Below, one piece after another: positions 7,339-14,530 of a DNA stretch of 17,164 nt. The position numbers were made by a program, and so were the translations under genes. The first letter of the stretch is position 1. Each line of letters opens with the position of its first letter. The stretch comes from Betaproteobacteria bacterium UBA3031. GTDB lineage: Bacteria; Pseudomonadota; Gammaproteobacteria; Burkholderiales; Eutrophovitaceae. The notes under the pieces were generated by a model. The model saw nothing but the letters and a program-made list of their open reading frames with translations, did no database searches and was not told where the DNA came from. The stretch is from NCBI GenBank assembly GCA_002367635.1, contig DFDI01000115.1, forward strand, positions 1-17,164, given 5' to 3'.

Positions 7339-7653
7339 TTAGGAGATTGTCGTTGTCCCGGCTCCTGATTCGCCCATGTTGTCATCCCATGCGATGCTCA
7401 ACTCATCACCAATGACTGCGTTAGGCACTCGGAAATTCAAATAAGGGTTTTTGGACACGGATCGACTCCAGTGAACTTCCATGATCGGCTTTCCATTATG
7501 GCCAATTTTAACGGTATGAATGAAGTGTTTTGGAATTATTTCTGCCGTATGCTTGTTTTTTCGATAGCCCGTTTCCATTGGATGAAAAATCATTATTTTG
7601 ACATCCGCTATGTTGTCTTTGAGTCTCACTCTGAAGCGTACTGTTTTATCCAT
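7339..7653 (-). CDS. soxZ: Thiosulfate oxidation carrier complex protein SoxZ
   Basis: SoxZ is the partner of SoxY; the YZ complex carries sulfur intermediates through the Sox cycle in the periplasm. Family hallmarks are RFRVRLKDNIADVKIMIFHP, METGYRKNK, IPKHFI, SKNPYLNFRVP and the closing IAWDDNMGESG. I start it at the ATG beginning MDKTVRF (104 residues), where known SoxZ proteins begin; GAGGAAG lies upstream. A longer in-frame ATG at 7692 would overlap the end of soxY, including the codons of its essential GGCG tail, and adds 13 residues absent from the family. No signal peptide is seen, as usual: SoxZ is exported with SoxY through the Tat pathway. Confidence 0.93.
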   Translation of the reverse strand: MDKTVRFRVRLKDNIADVKIMIFHPMETGYRKNKHTAEIIPKHFIHTVKIGHNGKPIMEVHWSRSVSKNPYLNFRVPNAVIGDELSIAWDDNMGESGAGTTTIS

Positions 7654-7672
7654 TCTTGGGTCTTCCTCTGAT

Positions 7673-8140
7673 TTATTCTTCTCCGCAACCACCGATGGTT
7701 ACTTTAACTTGTCGAGCTGTTCGGTAGAAGATTCCGTCTGCCAATACGATGACATGTACAAATGCTGTCTCGCCCATTTTGATTCTAGAGGCGACGAAGG
7801 GTTCTACGTCAGGCGTGAACATATAATCCGACACTAAGGGTTGAGGATTCTTTTCCGCAAACACAAAAATTCTCTCAGTTTTTGGAATTTTGCTGAGAAT
7901 TTTTATCGGAACGATTGCGCCATTTTCAGCAATTTCCGGAAGTGATAGTTCAATGTTTTTGCTCGCATCACGCAGCTCGCCGGGGTTTCTGATTCCAATG
8001 CTCCGAATTGAATCGGCGATATCGACTTCGTTATAGGCTGTTTCATCCCAACGCGCGTACCCCTTGGCGGGTATTAATAGGGTGCTTATGAGTGCAAGCG
8101 CCGAGTTAAGAAATGCTCTGCGTTTTTTTGAAAGATTCAT
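7673..8140 (-). CDS. soxY: Thiosulfate oxidation carrier protein SoxY
   Basis: SoxY binds sulfur intermediates covalently on a cysteine in its flexible C-terminal arm. The 155-residue precursor opens with a twin-arginine signal (KKRRAFLNSALAL, arginines 7-8). An immunoglobulin-like domain follows, with the family stretches VPIKILSKIP, RIFVFAEKNPQPLVS and ASRIKMGETAFVHVIVLADG. It ends VTIGGCGEE, with the carrier cysteine at 152. Most SoxY proteins end GGCGG, so the acidic two-residue ending is unusual. The ATG lies five bases after the soxX stop, and no clear ribosome-binding site is seen, which suggests coupling. Confidence 0.94.
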   Translation of the reverse strand: MNLSKKRRAFLNSALALISTLLIPAKGYARWDETAYNEVDIADSIRSIGIRNPGELRDASKNIELSLPEIAENGAIVPIKILSKIPKTERIFVFAEKNPQPLVSDYMFTPDVEPFVASRIKMGETAFVHVIVLADGIFYRTARQVKVTIGGCGEE

Positions 8141-8145
8141 AAGTT

Positions 8146-8517
8146 CTATAGCGTGTAGAGGTAATCGATGATCGTGTGAATTTGTATCTCAGTTAGAATC
8201 TTGTGAGCACCAAAAGGTGGCATGATCGTATCCGGGTAAGTATCTCGCGCGTCCCAAATTTGCTTGAATAGAACTTCTCTAGAGGGGAACCGACGTTTCA
8301 TGTCCATAAGAGGAGGCCCGATATTAGCTAGAGTTACTGCGAGTTTATCGTTGGGCGCACTGTGGCAGGCAAGGCAATTTCCGTAATCATAATTGTGAGC
8401 AAGTTCGCGGCCGCCGCGAACAGACTCAGGTTCTGCTTGAGAGTGAGTGGGCCCCAATAGGCTTGCGAAGCAAATAAAGAGGCCGATCAGTTTGTGTTGT
8501 AGTGCAGCTTGCGCCAT
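8146..8517 (-). CDS. soxX: Sulfur-oxidation c-type cytochrome SoxX
   Basis: SoxX is the small monohaem subunit of SoxXA and accepts electrons from thiosulfate conjugation for onward transfer to c-type cytochromes. The 123-residue precursor has a signal peptide (about 1-28), one haem motif CLACH (48-52), NIGPPLMDM, and the distal methionine ligand in TIMPPFG (Met99). It lies 42 bases downstream of moaC on the same strand and leads soxXYZA. No promoter stands out in the 42-base gap, so read-through from moaC is likely (inference). Confidence 0.93.
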   Translation of the reverse strand: MAQAALQHKLIGLFICFASLLGPTHSQAEPESVRGGRELAHNYDYGNCLACHSAPNDKLAVTLANIGPPLMDMKRRFPSREVLFKQIWDARDTYPDTIMPPFGAHKILTEIQIHTIIDYLYTL

Positions 8518-8559
8518 TGGTTTTGAGAGCCAAATTAGTAGATAAAAGTTCCTGTTTGA

Positions 8560-9039
8560 TCAGTCATTGGCAGTCCACGTACCCGATTTTCCGCCACTTT
8601 TTTCCTTTAGGCCAATGTTTTTGATAATCATGCCTCGATCAACCGCCTTACACATGTCGTAGATCGTGAGTAGCCCAACTGATAAAGCTGTTAGCGCTTC
8701 CATTTCAACGCCAGTCTTCCCCCAGGTCTCTACCCTAGTGGTACAAAGAATCGAGTGAGCACTTTGTTGGATGGTGAAATCTACGGTAACTCGAGTGATG
8801 GAGAGAGGGTGGCACAAAGGGATTAATTCAGACGTCCGTTTGGATGCCTGAATTGCAGCTATTCTGGCAATGCCAAGCACGTCGCCTTTTTTAGTCTCTC
8901 CCGCTTGAATCAGTCTCAGCGTATCGGGAAGCATACTGATGATCCCGCTGGCAATAGCCACTCGCTTGGTTTCGTCTTTATCTCCCACGTCAACCATATG
9001 CGCTTGTCCAGCCACATCAAAATGGGTTAAGTCACTCAA
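8560..9039 (-). CDS. moaC: Cyclic pyranopterin monophosphate synthase
   Basis: MoaC converts the MoaA product to cyclic pyranopterin monophosphate, the first dedicated step of molybdenum cofactor synthesis. I place the start at a TTG, giving MSDLTHFDVAGQAHMVDV and 159 residues; AAGGA lies ten bases upstream. With this start the catalytic residues fall at His77, Asp128 and Lys131, as in E. coli. The in-frame ATG at 9099 adds 20 residues with no family counterpart. Other signatures are KRTSELIPLCHPL, KTGVEMEALTA and KSGGKSG. It heads the sox run and is divergent from the M48 protease gene. Confidence 0.93.
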   Translation of the reverse strand: MSDLTHFDVAGQAHMVDVGDKDETKRVAIASGIISMLPDTLRLIQAGETKKGDVLGIARIAAIQASKRTSELIPLCHPLSITRVTVDFTIQQSAHSILCTTRVETWGKTGVEMEALTALSVGLLTIYDMCKAVDRGMIIKNIGLKEKSGGKSGTWTAND

Positions 9040-9070
9040 GGTAGTATCGTCCTTTAGAAATTCACTTTGT

Positions 9071-9099
9071 TTGAACTTATTAATGATAAAAGTTATCAA
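9071..9099 (+). promoter_or_regulatory. Possible promoter and inverted repeat in the moaC/bepA divergent region
   Basis: TTGAAC (9071-9076) and TATCAA (9094-9099) are spaced by 17 bases, each matching four of six sigma70 consensus positions. The same stretch holds TGATAA and TTATCA (9084-9098) as an inverted repeat with a three-base centre, a possible operator. If this promoter is real, transcription would begin near 9106, favouring GTG 9128 as the bepA start. Confidence 0.3.
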
Positions 9100-10573
9100 A
9101 AATATATCTAACGTTTATGATAGCACTGTGACTCGAATATTTTTATTAATCCTTTTCTGTGCGATGGGGGCAGGAAAAAGTGCCTTAGCCCAAGATCTTC
9201 CTGACTTGGGGGACCCATTTCGTGATGATTTTTCCCTTTTTCAAGAGCGGGTTATCGGGGATTCAATCATGGGTAATATACGATCAAGTCCTGCTTACGT
9301 ATCGGACCCGGAGATTGCCGATTACCTCAATCACTTGGGGTATCAATTGGTAGCCAACAGCGATTCTCCCGCTACCGAATTTTATTTTTTTGTGCTTATT
9401 AATCAAACGCTGAATGCTTTTGCCTTACCCGGCGGGTATGTTGGCGTCCATTCTGGTTTGATTCTAGAGTCGGATAATGAGTCGATGTTAGCCGGAGTCT
9501 TGGCGCACGAAGTCGCTCACGTGACCCAAAGACACATCGCCCGAATTATTGCGGGACAAGGCAGAGCTCGCATCGGTTCATTAGCGGCTATGGCGGCAGC
9601 CATACTGGCGGCCCGATCAGGCGGAGATGTCGCGCAGGCTGCTGTAATGACTTCTGTGGCATTGCCGATGCAGAGTCGATTGAATTTTACGCGCGAGCAT
9701 GAGCGGGAGGCCGATCGCATTGGGCTGCGAATACTGAAACAGTCGGAGTTTGACCCTCATCAGGTCCCATTGTTTTTTAAACATTTACAACGGCAATCAA
9801 GACTTTATGAATCGGGGGTTCCTGAGTATCTGCGAACTCATCCGATAAATTCAGAGAGAATTGCCGATATAGAGGCTAGATTAGCTAAAGTGTCGCTCGT
9901 TCAAGTTGAAGACAGTATCGCACTGCTGTTCGTCAAAGCTCGTTTAAGGATCTACCAAGATGGATCTTTAAGTGCTATTGAAATATTTAAAGAGCAACTC
10001 AATTCGCAAGACAAAAAAGTTAGAGTCGCGGGAATGTATGGACTAATTTATTCTTTGATAGTTGGAAACGAGTTAAATGCGCTCACGCTTGATGAGGCGA
10101 GGGCAACGGTCGATGCTGCGTTGAGCTTCGAGCCTGGGCACCCTATGCTCTTATCGTTGGAGGCTGATTTCGAGCGATTACTCGGCGATCTCGATCGTGC
10201 TGGTGTGTTGTATGCTGAGGCGTTAGAGCATTATCCCTCAAGAAAGTCACTTGTGTATGGATACGCAGAGCTTCTTTTGTCTTCTGAGAGATTCAAAGAT
10301 TTAGAAAAATTGATGTCGGATCTTGTTTGGAGTGCTGAGGTACGTGACCCAAAGTATTATGAATATCGCGCAAAAGCCCACGCTGGTTTGAAACAAAAAA
10401 TGGCCATGCACCTAGATTACTCAGAGGTTCTTGCGATGACGGGAAATTTAGTTGGTGCTATTAATGAGCTCCTTGCGGCGCAAAAGGCAACCGACGGGGA
10501 TTTTTTTCTGCGTACTTCGGTTGATTCCCGGCTTCGTGAGTTAGAGGAAATTCAAAGAACGTTAGCGCAGTGA
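9083..10573 (+). CDS. bepA: BepA-type periplasmic M48 metalloprotease with TPR repeats
   Basis: BepA (YfgC) is a periplasmic chaperone-protease for outer-membrane proteins such as LptD and BamA. The 496-residue protein has a signal sequence ending near SALA (36), then an M48 domain with zinc motif HEVAH (142-146) and the third ligand in EREAD (about 207). The BepA-specific histidine loop YLRTHPINSERIAD follows, with helical TPR-like repeats from about residue 290. The frame runs farther upstream to 8939, but that part overlaps moaC. The true start is ATG 9083 or GTG 9128; the latter gives a shorter, more typical signal peptide. Neither has a good ribosome-binding site. Confidence 0.9.
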   Translation: MIKVIKNISNVYDSTVTRIFLLILFCAMGAGKSALAQDLPDLGDPFRDDFSLFQERVIGDSIMGNIRSSPAYVSDPEIADYLNHLGYQLVANSDSPATEFYFFVLINQTLNAFALPGGYVGVHSGLILESDNESMLAGVLAHEVAHVTQRHIARIIAGQGRARIGSLAAMAAAILAARSGGDVAQAAVMTSVALPMQSRLNFTREHEREADRIGLRILKQSEFDPHQVPLFFKHLQRQSRLYESGVPEYLRTHPINSERIADIEARLAKVSLVQVEDSIALLFVKARLRIYQDGSLSAIEIFKEQLNSQDKKVRVAGMYGLIYSLIVGNELNALTLDEARATVDAALSFEPGHPMLLSLEADFERLLGDLDRAGVLYAEALEHYPSRKSLVYGYAELLLSSERFKDLEKLMSDLVWSAEVRDPKYYEYRAKAHAGLKQKMAMHLDYSEVLAMTGNLVGAINELLAAQKATDGDFFLRTSVDSRLRELEEIQRTLAQ

Positions 10574-10630
10574 TGTAGGTCACAATATCTATGGGCGATG
10601 CAAAATTCTAAGGTGAATTAAAGGTATTTG

Positions 10631-11257
10631 ATGTTTTTATTTGTAGATCGAATGATTGAAGAGCTTGATCAGAGTCTCAGGGTATTGACGGGGGCGGTGT
10701 CGGCGCATCGTGATTTGCGGTTTCCTGAGTCTGATTTGGAGCTTAACGATGAGCAAAAAAAACTGTCTGCTAAATTTATGCGAGTGAATCATGCGGGTGA
10801 GGTGTGTGCCCAAGCGCTTTACCTGGGGCAAGCCGCGGTTGAGAAAAAACCAGATATTAAGGTTGAGCTGACTCAATCAGCTCGAGAGGAATTGGATCAT
10901 CTTGTCTGGACGCAGCAAAGAATAGAAGAGCTGGGTGGTAGAACGAGTATGCTTAATCCGTTATTTTATGGTGCGTCATTCGCGATTGGTGCGCTAGCGG
11001 GCCTATTTGGCACGCAAGCCAGTCTTGGTTTTTTGCAAGAAACAGAACGGCAAGTTGAGTCACATCTATCTGACCACTTGGATCGTTTGCCGGTCGAGGA
11101 TATGCGTAGTCGCGCAATTATTTCGCAAATGAAGGAAGATGAGCGGTGCCATGCGGACCGTGCTCAGCGCCTTGGCGCGAATGCGTTACCTAAGCCTGTG
11201 AGCGTGTTGATGGGGTTGATGTCTAAAATCATGACAAGAACAACGTTTATCGTTTAA
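10631..11257 (+). CDS. coq7: 2-polyprenyl-3-methyl-6-methoxy-1,4-benzoquinol hydroxylase
   Basis: Coq7 performs the last ring hydroxylation in ubiquinone synthesis, using a di-iron centre in a ferritin-like fold at the membrane. The 208-residue protein shows the carboxylate/histidine motifs VNHAGEVCAQ, EELDHLVW, LQETERQVESHL and KEDERCHAD. The hydrophobic stretch FAIGALAGLFG lies between them. ATG 10631 is chosen over the TTG just before it because AAAGG ends six bases upstream. Its presence implies aerobic ubiquinone synthesis. It converges with yhfA 13 bases later. Confidence 0.95.
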   Translation: MFLFVDRMIEELDQSLRVLTGAVSAHRDLRFPESDLELNDEQKKLSAKFMRVNHAGEVCAQALYLGQAAVEKKPDIKVELTQSAREELDHLVWTQQRIEELGGRTSMLNPLFYGASFAIGALAGLFGTQASLGFLQETERQVESHLSDHLDRLPVEDMRSRAIISQMKEDERCHADRAQRLGANALPKPVSVLMGLMSKIMTRTTFIV

Positions 11258-11270
11258 TTCGGTCCTGACG

Positions 11271-11693
11271 CTAGGTAGCGGGATTGAAAATTTCATAATC
11301 ATGAGTAATTTGAGCTGATTTTCCGAGCATAATCGATGCTGAGCAGTACTTTTCTGCAGACAGATTGATCGCACGTTCGACAATATTTTTGCTGATGTTT
11401 TGTCCGAATATTTTGAAGTGCAAGTGAATCGAGGTGAAGATCTTTGGATCAGTTTCCGCTCGTTTCGCCTCAATTTCTAAGGCAATATCGGTAATGTCTT
11501 GCCGTGATTTGCGCAAAATAGACACCACGTCGTAAGCGCTGCATCCGCCGAGGCCCATTAAAAGCATTTCCATGGGGCGGGCCCCATGATTTTGGCCGCC
11601 AGATTCTGCTGCACCGTCCATTATTATGGTGTGGCCACTGCCGCTTTTTGCTTCAAAGGCCACGCCGCTCAACAACTTAATTGCTGTTTTCAT
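11271..11693 (-). CDS. yhfA: OsmC-family protein YhfA
   Basis: This 140-residue OsmC/Ohr-fold protein closely resembles E. coli YhfA: SGHTIIMDG, RPMEMLLMGLGGCSAYDVVSIL, RQDITDIALEIEAKRAE and LSAEKYCSASIMLGK. The two family cysteines are at 51 and 117, fitting a thiol peroxidase-like site, though the true substrate of YhfA is not established. It converges on coq7, an arrangement I recall from other gammaproteobacteria, and is divergent from petA. The crp gene often found nearby is absent. Confidence 0.92.
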   Translation of the reverse strand: MKTAIKLLSGVAFEAKSGSGHTIIMDGAAESGGQNHGARPMEMLLMGLGGCSAYDVVSILRKSRQDITDIALEIEAKRAETDPKIFTSIHLHFKIFGQNISKNIVERAINLSAEKYCSASIMLGKSAQITHDYEIFNPAT

Positions 11694-11772
11694 GAATAAC
11701 CCATCAGTAGAAAGAACTTTTGAATGTGTAAGTCTACTCAGTTTTATTCAGTTTAGAATTGCGGCATACGCA

Positions 11773-11793
11773 TATCAATAAATTATCAATAAA
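11773..11793. repeat. Tandem 10-bp direct repeats upstream of petABC
   Basis: TATCAATAAA occurs twice, at 11773-11782 and 11784-11793, separated by one base and so spaced 11 bases apart, about one helical turn. The pair lies between divergent yhfA and petA, roughly 50-70 bases upstream of the petA -10 element. That position would suit an activator, but no known regulator motif is recognised. Confidence 0.4.
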
Positions 11794-11817
11794 ATCATAT
11801 TGTTATGGCATCATCAC

Positions 11818-11847
11818 TAGATTTAATTTTGCAGTAATGTGTATAAT
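11818..11847 (+). promoter_or_regulatory. Putative petABC promoter
   Basis: TATAAT at 11842-11847 is a perfect -10 preceded by GTG, 64 bases before the petA start. TAGATT (11818-11823), 18 bases upstream, is a poor -35 element, so an activator may be needed. Confidence 0.5.
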
Positions 11848-11910
11848 TGCACGTTATTAAACTTGGTAATTGTTTCCTGATCTGTTGTTTGGTTTCGAGG
11901 AGGTTTGAGG

Positions 11911-12507
11911 TTGAGTTCTGAAAATTCAGTGAATAAGGAGCGTCGGATGCTTGTTGTGGCGACCGGCGCAGTTGGTGCGGTTGGTGCATTGGCTGCGATA
12001 TCGCCGCTTTTTGTCAGCATGGCTCCAAGTGAGCGGGCCAAGGCTGCGGGTGCTCCTGTTGAGGTTGACTTGGCTAAGTTGGAGCCGGGGATGCTCATTA
12101 CCGAAGCGTGGCGCGGAAAACCAGTTTGGATTTTGCATCGTACGGATGAGATGCTAAGCAGGCTAGGGGAAACTGCTGAACTCGTATCAGACCCAGACTC
12201 CAAGTTGCCGATGCAGCCGGACTATGCGAAAAATGTCGAACGCTCAATTAAACCTCAGTATCTGGTCTTGGTGGGTATTTGTACGCACCTAGGTTGCTCG
12301 CCAACTCAAAAGCTCGAGGCGGGAGAGGCTTCGGGCCTTGGTGCTGACTGGAGTGGAGGGTTCTTCTGCCCCTGCCACGGCTCTAAATTTGACCTTGCTG
12401 GACGCGTTTATAAGGGCGTGCCAGCGCCTGCGAACCTGGAGGTTCCTCCGCACCAATTTTTGTCTGATTCCCGATTATTAATCGGGGACGATGCAGCTAG
12501 GAGTTAA
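11911..12507 (+). CDS. petA: Ubiquinol-cytochrome c reductase Rieske iron-sulfur subunit
   Basis: PetA is the Rieske protein of the cytochrome bc1 complex; it takes an electron from ubiquinol and hands it to cytochrome c1. The start is read as TTG 11911, seven bases after a strong GAGGAGG (11897-11903). The TTG at 11905 is too close to that site. The 198-residue protein opens with ERRMLVVATGAVGAVGALAA, a twin-arginine-type anchor. The cluster ligands are in CTHLGC (124-129) and CPCHGSKFD (153-161), and a GVPAPANLEVPP loop follows. All four cluster ligands (two Cys, two His) and the disulfide cysteines are present. Confidence 0.95.
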   Translation: MSSENSVNKERRMLVVATGAVGAVGALAAISPLFVSMAPSERAKAAGAPVEVDLAKLEPGMLITEAWRGKPVWILHRTDEMLSRLGETAELVSDPDSKLPMQPDYAKNVERSIKPQYLVLVGICTHLGCSPTQKLEAGEASGLGADWSGGFFCPCHGSKFDLAGRVYKGVPAPANLEVPPHQFLSDSRLLIGDDAARS

Positions 12508-12511
12508 TTTT

Positions 12512-13765
12512 ATGCTTAGACCAGTGATGACATGGATTGATGAACGCTTCCCCATGAGCAAGATGGTTCGGGAGCATCTTACCGAATACTATGCACCAAA
12601 GAACTTTAATTTTTGGTATTTTTTCGGCGGTTTAGCCATAGTTGTGTTGGCGATACAAATACTCACCGGTATTTTTCTTACGATGCATTACAAGCCGGAT
12701 GCCGATAAAGCATTTGCATCGGTGGAGTACATCATGAGGGATGTACCTTTGGGGTGGCTAATTCGCTACATACACTCAACTGGAGCGTCCATGTTCTTTG
12801 TGGTCATCTACCTACACATGTTTAGAGCGCTCTTGTACGGCTCATACCGAAAGCCTCGAGAATTATTGTGGATCTTTGGGATGGTAATTTACCTTTGCCT
12901 AATGGCGGAAGCGTTCTTTGGTTATCTTTTACCTTGGGGGCAAATGTCTTACTGGGGGGCTCAGGTGATCGTCAACTTATTCGGATCCGTTCCTTTTATT
13001 GGGCCTGATCTAGCAATTTGGATCCGAGGCGACTACGTTGTTGGCGATGCGACACTTAACCGTTTCTTTGCGCTACACGTGATCGCGGTGCCCATCGCCT
13101 TGCTGGGACTAGTGGTGGCGCACATTATCTCTCTGCATGAGGTGGGCTCCAACAATCCTGATGGTATTGAGATAAAAAAACATAAAGACCCCAAAACAGG
13201 TAAGCCATTGGACGGGATTCCCTTTCATCCCTATTACACGGTGAAAGATATCTTTGGTCTTGTGGTTTTCATGATCATATTTGCGTCCATTGTTTTCTTC
13301 GCTCCAGAAATGGGTGGGTACTTCTTAGAGCACAACAACTTCATTCCAGCTGATCCAATGAAAACGCCACCGCACATCGCGCCCGTTTGGTATTTCACAC
13401 CTTTTTACTCGATTTTGAGAGCGGTTCCGCCGATGTTTGGTTCTCAATTCCCCGGCGTCTTGGCTATGGGGGGCGCCGTTGTCATTTTGTTCTTGTTACC
13501 TTGGTTAGATAAGAGCCCGGTGCGCTCGATCAGGTATAAAGGACCGTTATTTAAGACATCGTTGACGATTTTTGTAACATCATTCTTGTTGCTCGGATAT
13601 TTAGGGCTGAAGCCTACTAACATTTGGGGACAAATCGGAGGTGGTGATGTGGCTACTTTAGCCGCGCAGCTTTGTACGGCGCTTTATTTCCTGTTTTTCC
13701 TATCTTTACCTATCATTTCTCGACTTGATCGAACAAAGGCGGAGCCGGATCGGGTGACCTCATGA
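12512..13765 (+). CDS. petB: Cytochrome b subunit of the bc1 complex
   Basis: This 417-residue integral membrane subunit carries both b haems and the two quinone sites. Eight membrane helices are evident. Haem ligands are His88 and His102 in helix B (IHSTGASMFF, YLHMF) and His189 and His204 in helix D (ALHVIAV, VVAHIISLHEVGS). The Qo motif reads PVWYFTPF (291-298) rather than the mitochondrial PEWY. The start is taken at ATG 12512, eight bases after AGGAG (12499-12503) and four bases after the petA stop. An in-frame ATG at 12491 overlaps petA. The gene ends in an ATGA overlap with petC. Confidence 0.97.
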   Translation: MLRPVMTWIDERFPMSKMVREHLTEYYAPKNFNFWYFFGGLAIVVLAIQILTGIFLTMHYKPDADKAFASVEYIMRDVPLGWLIRYIHSTGASMFFVVIYLHMFRALLYGSYRKPRELLWIFGMVIYLCLMAEAFFGYLLPWGQMSYWGAQVIVNLFGSVPFIGPDLAIWIRGDYVVGDATLNRFFALHVIAVPIALLGLVVAHIISLHEVGSNNPDGIEIKKHKDPKTGKPLDGIPFHPYYTVKDIFGLVVFMIIFASIVFFAPEMGGYFLEHNNFIPADPMKTPPHIAPVWYFTPFYSILRAVPPMFGSQFPGVLAMGGAVVILFLLPWLDKSPVRSIRYKGPLFKTSLTIFVTSFLLLGYLGLKPTNIWGQIGGGDVATLAAQLCTALYFLFFLSLPIISRLDRTKAEPDRVTS

Positions 13766-14481
13766 AGAGTACATTAATTTTTTTGAGTTTCTTGTCGTTC
13801 GTTGGATTGGCAAGTGCAGCAGGTGGTGGTTATAGCCTGGATAGGGCCAACATTGACGCATCGGATGCGGAATCGTTGCAAAGAGGAGCAAAAATATTTA
13901 TTGACCGGTGCGTGAGTTGCCACTCGGCTGCTTTTATGCGCTTTAACCGACTTACAGACATAGGCCTCTCGGAGAGACAAATCCAGCAGTATTTTATTAC
14001 TGACGATACAGTTAAAGTGGGGGATACCATAAAGAGCGCTATTCGTGCGTCAGATGCAAAAGCCATGTTTGGTGTGGTGCCGCCTGATTTATCTGTCGTT
14101 TCTCGTTCAAGAGGAGCAGATTGGCTCTACACGTATTTGCGAACTTTTTATAAAGACGAAACAGCAACTACGGGTTGGAATAACCTAGTCTTTCCTAATG
14201 TTGCCATGCCAAATGTCTTTTCGCAGGAGCAAGGTGTTTTGCGTGCGATTCACTCTACGAGTGGTCAGAGCGGCTTGACCTTACAGGTTGAGACGGAGGG
14301 CTCATTAAATACCGATGCGTTCGACGACTTAATGTTGGACCTAACTAATTTTTTAGTATTTATGGGAGAACCAGCGGCGGAAAAGCGTAAGCAAATTGGT
14401 AGTCTTGTGATTATCTTCCTGATTCTTTTTGCTTTTATGGCATGGGCCGTTAAGAGAGAGTTTTGGAAGGACATACATTAA
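13762..14481 (+). CDS. petC: Cytochrome c1 subunit of the bc1 complex
   Basis: Cytochrome c1 receives electrons from the Rieske protein and passes them to soluble cytochrome c. The 239-residue precursor has a signal peptide (about 1-19), haem motif CVSCH (50-54) followed by FMRFNRL, and the c1 stretch ADWLYTYLRTFYKD. A likely axial methionine is in NVAMPNVF. A C-terminal membrane anchor (about 210-229) is followed by KREFWKDIH. Its start overlaps the petB stop by four bases, so petABC is a coupled operon. Confidence 0.96.
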   Translation: MKSTLIFLSFLSFVGLASAAGGGYSLDRANIDASDAESLQRGAKIFIDRCVSCHSAAFMRFNRLTDIGLSERQIQQYFITDDTVKVGDTIKSAIRASDAKAMFGVVPPDLSVVSRSRGADWLYTYLRTFYKDETATTGWNNLVFPNVAMPNVFSQEQGVLRAIHSTSGQSGLTLQVETEGSLNTDAFDDLMLDLTNFLVFMGEPAAEKRKQIGSLVIIFLILFAFMAWAVKREFWKDIH

Positions 14482-14530
14482 TAAAGAAGGTCAAGGTAAA
14501 GGCTTTGATTAAAAAAAGGGGACAATAAAC

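Noticed and set aside
7654..7692. Longer soxZ start at 7692
   Set aside because: The extra 13 residues overlap the soxY tail in another frame and are absent from known SoxZ; a ribosome-binding site precedes the start at 7653.
8939..9082. Upstream extension of the bepA frame to an ATG at 8939
   Set aside because: It lies antisense within moaC codons, has no BepA-like sequence, and would put about 48 residues ahead of the signal peptide.
9084..9098. FNR box in the moaC/bepA region
   Set aside because: The half-sites are separated by seven bases rather than four, and only part of the TTGAT-ATCAA consensus is present.
11269..11280. Terminator hairpin CGCTA-GG-TAGCG between coq7 and yhfA
   Set aside because: The stem is short with a two-base centre, overlaps the yhfA stop codon and lacks a T run on either strand.
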